64,000 bases of DNA from Cytidiella melzeri (Eukaryota; Basidiomycota; Agaricomycetes; Polyporales; Irpicaceae), in assembly GCA_022592445.1 (NCBI GenBank), contig JABYQR010000004.1, positions 1 through 64,000 on the forward strand, in the 5' to 3' direction. Below are positions 21,766 through 32,546 of the stretch, in pieces. A program made the position numbers and the translations under genes. The notes beneath the pieces were generated by a model. That model had not been told where the DNA came from, ran no database searches, and saw only the letters and a program-made list of their open reading frames with translations. The first letter of the stretch is position 1. Each line of letters begins with the position of its first letter.

Positions 21766-22107
21766 TGTTGTTCGATATGACGCTCGGCCATTACGGTCGA
21801 GAAGGCATTGATTCGTTCCTCACGACATTAATGATTTCACTCTTCATTTCCCGCCTGTATCCGTTTCTTCTTTGTATGTCATTCGTCTGTTACATTCTCT
21901 CTATTTCTATGTTTGTATTTCCGCCCCCACTTCACATCCGAAAACCCACATTACAACTTACATTCTTAACTCCTTCTCGCGCTCTGTATTGGTAGTTCCC
22001 GCATTCGCTGGTTATGTATATAAACTACATGTAATTAACGACTTTAATGTATCCTCATCATTCGCTCTCGCTCTTTCGTGTTCGCTCGCACACCTGCTCA
22101 AACAACA
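21766..22107 (+). repeat. Copia-1 3' LTR
   Basis: Identical copy of 17208-17549, followed by the target duplication AATTA. Confidence 0.95.
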
Positions 22108-22399
22108 AATTACACTCCACTCTCGTATTTTCATAACGCAGTATTGTAAGGTTTCGTCATCCGTAGTACATTAATAATTCTCGTGACTAATAGACTACGG
22201 AATCCTTCATGTATAAATACCTTAGTACACTCTGGGGAAAAGACCCAAGAATCTCATATCGGAAGACTTACACCACTCACACCACTCGTCCGATTAACGA
22301 ATCTTCGACTCTTTATTCAACTTCGTGTTTTACGAACATATCAACGCCCACAAAGCTTAATCAGCAATCCGGACGCCGAACCTTCGTTTTCACGCTACA
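22108..22399 (+). repeat. Gypsy 5' LTR, second part
   Basis: Matches 30923-31213 of the 3' LTR apart from one extra base (TCCGATTAACG against TCCATTAACG) and an A for G at ATATCAACG. Ends in CGCTACA. Followed by a T-rich leader with GAGT..ACTC stem sequence rather than a standard tRNA primer site. Confidence 0.85.
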
Positions 22400-22569
22400 T
22401 TTTTTTGAGTGTAATTTTTTTTACTCTTCGATAACACGATAAACGTGTCGGACTGATCACCCGAACACACCAAGAAAAAGAATATATTCCGGAATAGAAG
22501 TACATAGCTACCTATAATCAGAACGCAAGGACCCTGACCCCAGAACGTAACCTGGAGGGCGGGACGGCC

Positions 22570-25500
22570 ATGCATCAGGAGCTCGACGAAGTGAGCCCCC
22601 AGTTGTTGAATTTCGGCTCGGTAACACCAGCCGAAATTGACGCGTCGACGTTAATGCGAGTCGAGGAAACTCGACAGCCTCCTAAGATCAAGACTGCTAG
22701 GCGTAAGGACGACACGTCTGTCGCTACGCTAGCAGCCAGATGGGGAGCAGACGTCAAGGCCACAATGGATACCGGGCCACGCAGATCGAGTCGAACACGA
22801 CAGGCTGCATCAATGGTGGTACCAGCGGAACAGGCACCTGCTCAAAAGAGCGCGAAGAGCGTTTCAGGCCAGGATAAGGTGGTTAGCACCACGGCTGGAA
22901 CGCAGAGGCATATAAATAACGTACCAGAAGATCAATCACCAACTCAGATTGATGTTCCGGGATCTGGGAGTTCCTGGGAAATCACTAGCACAATGATATC
23001 AGACATAACATCGCTCCCATCCACGGCACCATCAACGGAAATGATGAGAACTCACCTATGTTCTGCATCAACGTCGTCCAGTGATAATGAGGGCGATGAG
23101 GATGACCGTGATGTGGAAGGGATCCTGGGAACGGACATGGAACCTGGGACAGGAAAGGTCAAAACGGAAGAGGACGGTGATAAGGAATGGATATTACCTC
23201 GAAAACCAGGATGGTCCCGAATGATACCCGGTGGTGCAGCACCAACGGAGAGTACATACGGAATACCAGCGACAACAAACTGGTTCGAGCTATTGTCGGT
23301 TTCTGATCAGTTGGGACCTTTACCGAGTGAATGGTTCAGAAAGAACATACCTCGAGTAATAAGAATACCTGAGCAGACGTCCGTTGGGAACGGATGGAGG
23401 GATGTCGAAATGCAACCGCACGAACGACTAGAACAATTTGCTCCCGTGTACAATGATCACGACGAGGATCAGGCGACTATCATAGCCATGAAAAGGTCGT
23501 TGAAGGACTCACCACATGAGCATAATAGAGAAAGAAGGGCAAATTCGAATCTGCATGCCATGGCGACTATCGTCGAGGTGGAGGAATCGAGAGCGACCAA
23601 TAGTAAGGGAGCAACGGAGCCTCCAGTGTCCAGGGAGAAGGGGAAAGAGGCGGAACGAGGTCCGCTTTATGACCCAAACCTCCTGAACCCAAGCAGTGAA
23701 AGTAAGAACGTTCGAAAGAAAAAGAAGGAACGTAGCACACCAGCTCGGGAATTCCTGCAAAGGGAAGCAAGTTGTGAGCCGGAGGGTATTCACACCACAC
23801 GGAAGGAAAATTCGTCAAGGAACGCGCGACGAAGCAAATCCGTCAGGTTCCAGAGGGAAACCTCTCAAATACCGGAGGGCGGGTACTTCAATCAGGCGCG
23901 AGAAGGTCATGGTGGGGGAAGGATCCCACCCGATCCTCCTGGACCACCAAACGACAGTGACGACGAATCATTGTCGTCGTCATCCTCGTCGGCAACCTCG
24001 AGATCGGATTCGTCCACTGAGAGTGAGAGGAGCGAGGAAAGCCGAGACGAAACTGCACGGAAAAAGCGAAAGAAAGATCAGAAAAAGATCAAGAAAGTAA
24101 TGAATGGGGTAAAACTTAAGAATCCGGTGCCATGGGACGGAAGGAGTGACCTCGATGCGTTTGATGAGTTCACCTATGAGTACGATACATGGGTCGAACT
24201 TAACGCGCTGCCCGAGCGACTGGCCTTGAAAGTTATTGTTAACTTTTTGAATGGAAAGGCGCGGAAGTTTTTTATGACTCACGTAGCGACACGACAGCAC
24301 AAATGGACGGTTCCTCTTTTATACGAGGCGCTGTTTGACTACTGTTTCCCTGAGGATTTTAAACTTCGGCTCCGTGAACGGTTAATGAAGTCCACGCAAG
24401 GAATACATACCGTAAGGGACTTTCTTCGAGATATTGAGAAACTGGCGACCCGGTTCTCAGATGTCACAGATTGACAACTCGTTCAGATATTCTGGAAGGG
24501 GATCAGAATGGAGCTGAGACTACACTTAATTGAGAAAGGAAAGGACCCGGAAACAACTCCCCTGGAGAACCTTGTGAAGCACGTGTCTCGAAAAGAGAAG
24601 GCGTTAGCAGCTAAACGGCTGGAAGAACGAGATTTCACGGGGAAGGTACCGGGAAGACAGTGGGGATGATTTGAGAATCGCACATTGGGTCCTAAAACTG
24701 TCGATAAGTCGTCAGCTAGACAAGGGGCTAAGAAAGGATCGAGGAGTGAAACGCAACATACCTTTCAACCCCGGCCCGATTGTTTCGAACGTGCGAAGCC
24801 GAAAGGCAAAGACACTCCTAAAATTCTGACAAAAGAAGAACGGGAAAAGTGTCGCGCAGAAGGACGTTGTTTCAGTTGCAAGGAATTGGGGCATGAATTG
24901 CAAAATTGCCCTGACTGGAAACATGCGAAGGCACCTCGCATGTCAAGCTCGTCTATACGTTTTGAAAAACTCGATCGTCTTGCGGAAACTATACAGAAAA
25001 ATGATGTCAATGTATCAGCGGTTCGCGTAGACTTCAATAACGGAACTCACGCACCTATGCATGAGTGGAGAAGGGCACATCGCGATGACACAAAGCGATA
25101 TATCAAGGCCCTTTTCGACAGCTATGCAGACTCCAGGCGAGAACAAGGGGAATCAAGTCCTGAGGAAAGATTCGAAGTCAGCGATGTAGATGATGAATCG
25201 TTTGAAGTTATTGACTGGGCAACGAATGGGGCGGAATCATACCGAGTCACGTACGATGATCTCGAAGAACCCGACCTATCAGTCCAAGACATAATCATTA
25301 AGAATACCCCACACCCGAATACGCCTACAGACGACAATGCTTACCCGTTTTACACCGACGAGTCAGACGGTGATCACCCAGCCACGGAATGGTTAAGGGT
25401 ACGGATGACAACGGAACTATGGAACAGAGGGGAATTTGATGATGTGGATCGACCGGTGGAAGTCGAAACCCACCCAGAAGGGTACCTGGTATGGATCAAG

Positions 25501-28500
25501 GGACACATCAGATCCATACTAATCAAGCATAGTGACATCAAACGTACCTTTAATCCGGGAGACGTGATTGATCGACACCGGGACGAAGCTGCACGAATCC
25601 GGCGAAATAGCTGGAGGGCGCGTACGCGGCAGGATCTGATACTTGGAGCCGTTAACAAAGGACAGAAGAAAAATACTATGAGTAGCTTACCTGTATTAGA
25701 ACGGAACGCAATGCGCACCAAAGACTTCAGTAGACGACTACTGAAGCCGGTAATAATCACTGTTCGAGTCAATGGAAAACCTATCAAAGCATTGTTAGAC
25801 ACGGGCTCTATGGCGGACTTTGTGTCAACTACAATAGTTGATCAGCTAATGTTGCCCAAGGACGTACTAGCAAAACCTTTACCGGTACAACTGGCCGTCC
25901 ATGGGTCGAGATCTAAAATAAACTTTAGCACCATGGTGCAATTACAGTACCAAGACATCGACTGCAAACGACGATTTGATGTAGTAAATCTCGACAATTA
26001 TGATGCAATACTCGGCACACCTTTCATATTTCAGCACAAGATAGCAATTGCGCTTAATCCAACGAGGATCGCGGTTGGATCGGCCATACCGTTACCGCTT
26101 GAAGGCGAAGAAATCACGACCATTGAGTCGTCAGCAGCGGAGATCCTACAAGACGAACTGGATAAAATACGTCGCATGTTGACTGCTAAGGCAGAGGACC
26201 TATGTCAGGTTGCAGCAAGGGCGGAGCTGCCACCACTACGAGCTATCAATCATAGTATACCGTTGATAGACGAAAATAAGGTCTATAAATGGAGACCATC
26301 TAAATGCCCTGAAGCGTTAAAACCGCTTTGGAGAGAAAAGAAACAAGCATACCTAGACAGCGGAAGATGGAGGATTGCGTCAGGGACCAATGTGTTGCCG
26401 ATGCTGATGATCCCTAAACCCGCTAGAGAAGATGGTAAACTAAGATTGAGAACTGTGTTCGACAAAAGACAGCAAAATGCGAATACTCACAAACTGGCAG
26501 CTCCTTTGCCGGATATTGACGGGATATTGCGTAACGTTGTCCGACACCGATATCGAAGCATAATAGATGGGAAAGACGCGTATGAGCAAATCAGGGTCAT
26601 ACCTGAGCACGTATCGCGCATCATATTCAATACACCCGATGGGACGATGGAAAGCCTGGTATTGCAGCAGGGAGACTGTAACGGTCCAGCCACATACCAG
26701 ACGGTGATGAATCACGTATTCGCTCCGTACATCGGGGTATTCATGGATGTATACCTAGACGATATTGTGATATATTCAGACACAGTTAGCGATCACGTCG
26801 AACACATACGGAAAGTGTTTGACGTACTTCGAAGAGAGAAATTCTTTTTGGGGGCAGACAAGATGCATTTTTTCGAGGCAAGATTGAAGATACTAGGGCA
26901 CATCATAAACGAGAAAGGCATCGTAATGGATTCTCATAAAGTGGATTCAGTGGTTAACTGGAAAGTACCAACGAACAAAAGCTTACTGAGTAGTTTCCTC
27001 GGCACAGTAGGGTTCCTAGCACCTGATTGTGAAGGGATACGAATTCCGATGGGAGTACTAGCACCAATCACAGGAGCTACGAAACCTTGGGAATGGAGAG
27101 ATACTCATCAGCGGGCGTTCGAGCAAGTTAAAGAAACGGTACATAAATGGCGCAACCATCATCGAGTAGCCATTGATTATTCACAGGACGCCGAGACAAT
27201 CAATCTGGTCACGGACGCGTCACTCACAGGAGCTAGTGGATACATTAGCCAAGGAAATGATATTCATAAAGCACGGGTTACCAACTTCTGGTCAGGAAAG
27301 TTTGACTCGGCACAACAGAACTACCCCGTACATGAACAGGAGTTGTTGGCGATTGTTGAGTCCCTGAAGCGATTCCGACCTTTGCTTCATGGAGCTCGCT
27401 TTCGAATATGCACTGATCACAAGGCATTGGAGCATTTGATGAACCAGAAAAATCTATCGCCGAGACAACATCGATGGTTAGACATATTAAACGAGTTTGA
27501 TTATCAAATCCTGTACATACCGGGGGAAACAAATGTACTTGCGGAGGCACTATCTCGGATATATAGTGATGAACCTAGAGGAATTGAGCAAGCAAGCAGC
27601 GAGTACGTTGGGGACGACGGAAGAGAACAATACACTCTTACATCCGTTAATTCGATGGAGGTCCTTAGGCCAGTATACACGGGGGCGACCGCGGTGATTG
27701 ACTTTGAACCAAGGAGGTCAGCCAGGCTCACCGATAAGGTGAAACCGCCAGGAACGTACGAGCGAATGGATAAGGGAATTGACCCGGCTGAGACCGTGAG
27801 CCACGAACCTAAACCAAAACGAGTACGGTCTAAACGATCTAAGAAATTAGTATCAGAGGCAATATCAGAGCCAAACATGACACAAACAGACTCACCGGAG
27901 GTGTCAACTCCTATGGAACACCGCGAGTGGCAGAACAGCGAGTCGGAATCAAATCCGCAGACGTCGGAAGCAGTAAATGCGGAGATAGATAATGAAGCGC
28001 GCCACGTACCCACTAGTCTCATTGTTGCAGCAGAACTAGGTATGCCTATGCCGGATAGCTTGCGCAATAGATATGCGGAAGATATTTTCTTCGTCAATAT
28101 CATGAAGAAGCCTCAGCAGTATAAAGAATTTGAGGAGGAAGATGGATTACTGTACCTAAAGCGCGATGGTCATAGGGTACTATGCATTCCAGACATCCAA
28201 GTCGGAAATAGACGGCTGAGGGAGATCTTGATTCGCCATGCCCATTCGATACTAGCGCACCTCGGGCGATATAAAACCCTTACGTATTTAAGGGAAGAGG
28301 TGTGGTGGAAGACAATGGTAGACGATGTTAGGGAATATTGCAAGACCTGTGGGGTGTGCGCGACGAGTAAGCCGGTGAATACGCAGCCCGCAGGCTTACT
28401 CAAGACGATGCCGGTACCAAGGCGTCCTTGGCAATACATAGCCCTCGACTTTGTCGGTCCATTGCCACAATGTACGCACCGACTGGGCGATTTTGATATG

Positions 28501-29373
28501 ATATGCGTAATAATTGATCAGCTCACGTCAATGGTACACTTGGTACCAACGCAGCAAACTCACGGAGCAAGACAAATCGCAGAAGTCATATTTGAAAATG
28601 TGTATAAGCTACATGGATTACCTGAGCGAATTATAAGCGATAGGGACAGTCTGTTCACCAGCATATTCTGGAAAGCGCTACACTCACTATTGGGAACTGA
28701 ATTGCGGTTATCCTCGGCATACCATCCTCAGACGGATGGAGCGACGGAACGCGCGAATCGAACAATGACGCAGATGTTGCGGCAGTGCGTGAGTCCAGAT
28801 CAGAAAGATTGGGTGCTAAAGCTACCTGCTATCGAGTTAGCGATGAATACGGCACGATCTGAGCTAACCGGATTTTCTCCGTTTTACCTAAACTATGGAC
28901 AATTACCACGTACGTTGGTATGGGATACCCAGTCTGACTATCCAGGGGTGTCGAGCTTCGCACAGAACATGAAAGAAGCGATAATGGCCGCTCATGATGC
29001 TATCATTGCCTCTCGAGTTCTACAGACAACTCAGGCAAATAAGCACAGACGACCCGCGACATTTAAAGAAAAAGATTTGGTATACCTATCAATAAAGAAC
29101 CTGCGAATACCGAAAGGACGTGCAAGGAAGCTGGCTCCAAAATATATTGGTCCGTTTCCTATCGAGAAGGAATTGGAGCCGGGGGCCACTTATCGACTTG
29201 AGTTATCATCGGAATTAAAAGCGCGAGGCATACACGATGCGTTCCATGCATCACTGTTGCGCCCACACATACCGAACGATGATCGTCGATTCCCGGGTAG
29301 GCAGTTTCACCAACTGCCGGGATTTGGTGTACAACCTCAGGAATGGAGCGTAGATCGCATTATTTCGCAGTAG
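22570..29373 (+). pseudogene. Gypsy gag-pol with two in-frame TGA codons
   Basis: A single frame from ATG 22570 to TAG at 29371, broken by TGA at 24472-24474 and 24667-24669. Between and after them the sequence continues in the same frame as typical gag (QIFWKG.., then CCHC knuckle CFSCKELGHELQNC). The 3' part has no ATG at its start; the first codon after the second TGA region that could be called a start is TTG, so the stops are lesions. Downstream: protease DTG at 25798-25806, reverse transcriptase YLDD near 26752-26763, RNase H (VTDASLTG..ATDHKALEHL-type blocks), integrase HHCC site, and core Asp 28447, Asp 28639, Glu 28747 (D,D35E). It ends in EWSVDRIISQ, the start of a chromodomain. Both stops could come from CGA to TGA changes. 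The element cannot make an intact polyprotein. Confidence 0.9.
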
Positions 29374-29500
29374 GAAAGGGTGAATCAGCTGAATTCGAAG
29401 TGCAATGGTCGACAGGGGACGTTACCTGGGCACCATATCACGATGTAAAGCACTTGCAGGCATTGATGAGTATTGCGAGGCGCTAGGTATAAAGGGAATC
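29341..29500 (+). pseudogene. Frameshifted chromodomain at the gypsy integrase C-terminus
   Basis: EWSVDRIIS is in the pol frame. The next block, GESAEFEVQW then GDVTWAPYHDVKHLQAL, is in a second frame starting about 29376. IDEYCEALGIKG is in a third. Put side by side they give the normal chromodomain-like tail of fungal gypsy integrases, which directs integration to marked chromatin. Two indels therefore break it. Confidence 0.7.
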
Positions 29501-29794
29501 AGCCATTTACCACCAAAACCGGAACGAAATGAAATAGACGCACCAGAAATCACAGTAGGCACAGTAACGGCACGACTTACGAGCACAAAGAACATAGCTC
29601 ATGGTGAACGTCGCAAGACCCTAACGAGTGGCGGGAAACAAGGTCAGAGTACGGAGGGACATACCGAGTGGCAACGACGAAAGGCGTATAAAAATTCGTC
29701 GAGTCGAGCATACTCTACTCAACTGATCTTCTACAACTGTCAGTTAACACACAAACTAGACTGTTCGCACTCACACAATCCTGTTCACATCGAC

Positions 29795-30702
29795 ATGCAT
29801 CGCGTTCTCACGGATTACACCGCTGCAGACGGACTCAAATGGGAGCGATACGCAGACCACACTCGCGCTTTTCATGCTGGCAAGGCTCCTCATCCGGGAC
29901 CGCCGCCTGAAGGATATGTTGACGTCTATAAAGGACTGAAACAAAAGTACGCACCGCTTCCAGAGGACGTTCCGTCTCTCTGCTATCCTCGTGCTACGAT
30001 ACCTCCGCCGGCAGTCCAGATGTCGGAGACAGCGTATCACGCCATGATCGACGCGAATACTCGTTTGTCGGACAATTATATGGCGATGGCACGAGAAATT
30101 AAGGAGTTAGCCGTGATGAATATGGGACCCAACTCTCGTAAACCGACTCACCCACACGATGTACACCAAATCGGGAAGGGCAGAGGCGGTAGGATGGAAC
30201 CATATCACCAAGGTAATTTTCGTAAGGAAATGGGAACAAGGTTTCAGAAACCGAGTAACCATTCCTTTCGGAACAGCGGCTTTGCCAACCATGGGGGACA
30301 CCGTAGCCACGGTGTTCCTCGGGATAGTGTTGGCAAGGGCACTCTCGCCGCTCGCCTCGATAACCCAACGATTAGCAAAGGGCATGACGATCAGCAGCTG
30401 AGTAGGGTGGCTAAACGTCGAAGCCAGCGCCGTCGTAAGGAAAAATCTATGGCAGATAAAGTTAAAGGCGGTGAGAAAATAATCCCAGCTATTGAGAAGG
30501 TACTTACCGACGTACTGCAGGAGATACCAAAGCCTGTGAAACAGACAACGTCGAAGGACATACCCAAGAACCTGACCCAATCGTCATCGATGAAGCGGAA
30601 CCCCTTTATGAAGAAAAATCAGTTTCTTTCGGATCTGACTTCTTCGCAGATGAAAATGGGAGACCGTTATTTGGAGACGATGAGATGGCGGGATGAGGTA
30701 AG
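29795..30702 (+). CDS. Gypsy 3' ORF of unknown function with its own TATA box
   Basis: Open frame after pol and before the 3' LTR. The frame is open from 29405 to 30880 but its first third overlaps the broken chromodomain. I prefer the ATG at 29795 because TATAAAAA lies at 29687-29694, ~105 bp upstream. The product begins MHRVLTDYTAADGLKWERYA, has HAGKAPHPGPPPEGY, and ends in a long basic region with SRVAKRRSQRRRKEK. No catalytic domain is recognised. At 30696 the frame runs into GATGAG then GTAAGTG, a perfect splice donor, so the real 3' end may lie beyond or within the LTR. Its own promoter and donor suggest a separate transcription unit, such as an accessory gene or captured host gene. Its role is unknown. 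Confidence 0.45.
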
Positions 30703-30729
30703 TGTTGCATGCAACACTTGGAGGGCGAA

Positions 30730-31213
30730 TGTAACGGGTGACCGCCCATCCTCAGCGTCTCAGACCAAACAGGGAAGGTTCCCACGCCACAAAGAGTGGC
30801 CGCAGCATAAACGACTGGGCTGCAAAGTAACGCAGTCCGAAGTTAAGGAGAAGCCTCGTCATCGCAGTACGCAGCAATGATCGGCTCAACTCCTCGTCAC
30901 TGTGCCGACTTAGCACAGCAATAATTACACTCCACTCTCGTATTTTCATAACGCAGTATTGTAAGGTTTCGTCATCCGTAGTACATTAATAATTCTCGTG
31001 ACTAATAGACTACGGAATCCTTCATGTATAAATACCTTAGTACACTCTGGGGAAAAGACCCAAGAATCTCATATCGGAAGACTTACACCACTCACACCAC
31101 TCGTCCATTAACGAATCTTCGACTCTTTATTCAACTTCGTGTTTTACGAACATATCGACGCCCACAAAGCTTAATCAGCAATCCGGACGCCGAACCTTCG
31201 TTTTCACGCTACA
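30730..31213 (+). repeat. Gypsy 3' LTR
   Basis: Uninterrupted LTR, 484 bp, TG..CA. It is the empty-site reference for the Copia-1 insertion in the 5' LTR. Preceded by the purine-rich GGAGGGCGAA. Confidence 0.9.
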
Positions 31214-32034
31214 GTTGCTCGTTGTATGCAATACATTGCAGAGTGATGCATGGTACGCGACAGCTCCCGGCATCATACTCTGCTCGCACCTTCTGTAGCT
31301 CGCCCCGGTAATCGTCAGTTTTGGCTACCTCCTTGTGCTTTGGCCCCGTGAGGCGTTTCAACAGTGTTGTATCGACGTAGCTGCCTTTACCGTCTTTGAA
31401 CAAATAACATGTTTTGTCAGATGGTGAAGGACTCTAGCACATACGCACAGCCAACTCACCAATTCATCGAACGCCTGCTACTCCTTTCTGCTCAAGTCGT
31501 TGTCCGGCTGGTGTTGAATGACGTACAGCCCAAAATACCTCCAAGCTGGGCTGTCCGGTAAAAAAAGCGCCCGTTCAGTTGGTTCAAAGGATTTCAAATG
31601 ATCCTTCCCTGGTCCTTTCAGTCCGAGAAACAAGTATCCGTGTTGACCAGGAGAAAGCGGCAACCAGGGGTTTGTCTGTTGTTGAGGGTATAAGCAACCA
31701 GTAAACCCATGGGCCAATGCGAGCTGTTTAGGCAACTTGGTGGAAAACCTGTGTCTTGTATGTAGGCAGATGGCCAAAATGACTATGGAAGCAATCACGA
31801 TGCACGTACGTTGCGTCTACTCCCTGAAGGCCACCTCCGAGAGCCGCACTAAACTCTTGACGGGTATATCTCATTTGTCCCGTTGGGAGCTCGGGCACGG
31901 TAATGGCTGGAAACACCTCTAGGATCTCGCGACGGGTCTGTGGTATGCGACTGTACAGAAATGGTGCTGCGACGGCCGTGTTAGGCAATGTGCGAGGTTG
32001 CAGAGTGCTTGAGAGAACATTCATAGGTGGTACC
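31214..32034 (-). pseudogene. Host gene fragment: C-terminal domain exons
   Basis: Exons (minus strand) 31810-32034, 31460-31748 and about 31214-31390. The junctions 31810/31748 and 36958/32034 splice cleanly: VPQQLTIK joins VPPMNVLSS, and GVDAT joins FSTKLPK. Residues typical of the domain: PGQHGYLFLGL, then WRYFGLYVI, then KE-(stop)-QAFDEL, where TAG at 31478-31480 replaces an expected TGG. The last exon runs into the gypsy LTR after TLQCIAYNEQ and continues at 17009 as ELRHAA and a TGA. See the 16977-42318 entry. Confidence 0.6.
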
Positions 32035-32061
32035 CTGAATATACTTAGTCAATGTCGCATT

Positions 32062-32402
32062 TGTCGTTCGCCATGACGCTCGGCCATCTCGGTAGAGAAG
32101 GTATTGATGCGCTCTCACCGTCCTCAATGATTTCATTGTACATTTTCCGCTAGTATCCGCTTTCTCTTTCTATGTCATCCGTCTATTCCATTCTTTGTAT
32201 TTCTATGTTTGTGTGTCCGCCCCCACTTCATATCCGCGTACCCACACCGTCACCTAAGTTCTTAACTCCTTCTCTCGCTCTGTATTAGTATTTTCCGCAT
32301 TCGCTGGTTATGTATATAAACTGCAAGTAATTAACGACTTTAATGTATTCTCATCACTCGTTCTCGCTCTCTTGTGTTCGCTCGCACACCTGCAAAACAA
32401 TA
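32062..32402 (+). repeat. Copia-2 5' LTR
   Basis: Starts TGTCGTTCG, ends AACAATA (TA in place of CA). Contains TATGTATATAAACTG, the likely TATA box. The primer site GGTTATGAGCCC follows at 32403. Confidence 0.9.
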
Positions 32403-32546
32403 GGTTATGAGCCCTGGACGCTAATAAGTGCAAAACACATTATTTTCTCAAAGATCTCTTTGATTTCCATCCAGGCGACAGTACGTCGGCGATACGCCCA
32501 ATAGGCCTCAACATCTCCACAATCTTGCAATTAGGTCACCGACAGT

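Larger units (their letters stand above)
17208..22107 (+). mobile_element. Copia-1: intact, recent Ty1/copia retrotransposon
   Basis: 4900 bp element with 342 bp LTRs at 17208-17549 and 21766-22107 that are identical base for base as far as I can read. It starts TGTTGTTCG and ends AACAACA. The 5-bp target duplication AATTA is at 17203-17207 and 22108-22112. Between them are a primer-binding site, one uninterrupted gag-pol ORF and a polypurine tract. Identical LTRs and an intact ORF make this the youngest insertion in the window and possibly still mobile. It sits in the same orientation inside the gypsy 5' LTR. Confidence 0.95.
17005..31219 (+). mobile_element. Gypsy-type LTR retrotransposon (chromodomain clade) with nested Copia-1
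   Basis: LTRs run from TGTAACGGGTG to CACGCTACA. The 3' LTR is 30730-31213 (484 bp). The 5' LTR is 17010-17207 plus 22108-22399 (485 bp once Copia-1 and its duplicated AATTA are removed). The two LTRs differ by one indel and one substitution. The order protease, RT, RNase H, integrase is that of Ty3/gypsy. TTGCTC lies on both sides (17001-17006 and 31215-31220), 3 and 1 bases outside the TG..CA ends, and the host reading frame is continuous across it, so it is probably the target duplication. No TGG-type tRNA primer site follows the 5' LTR. Inserted in the last exon of the minus-strand host gene. Confidence 0.85.

Noticed and set aside
24685..29373. Gypsy pol as a separate gene
   Set aside because: Its first codon is TTG and the region before it is in the same frame and reads as gag, so it is one gag-pol frame with two nonsense codons.
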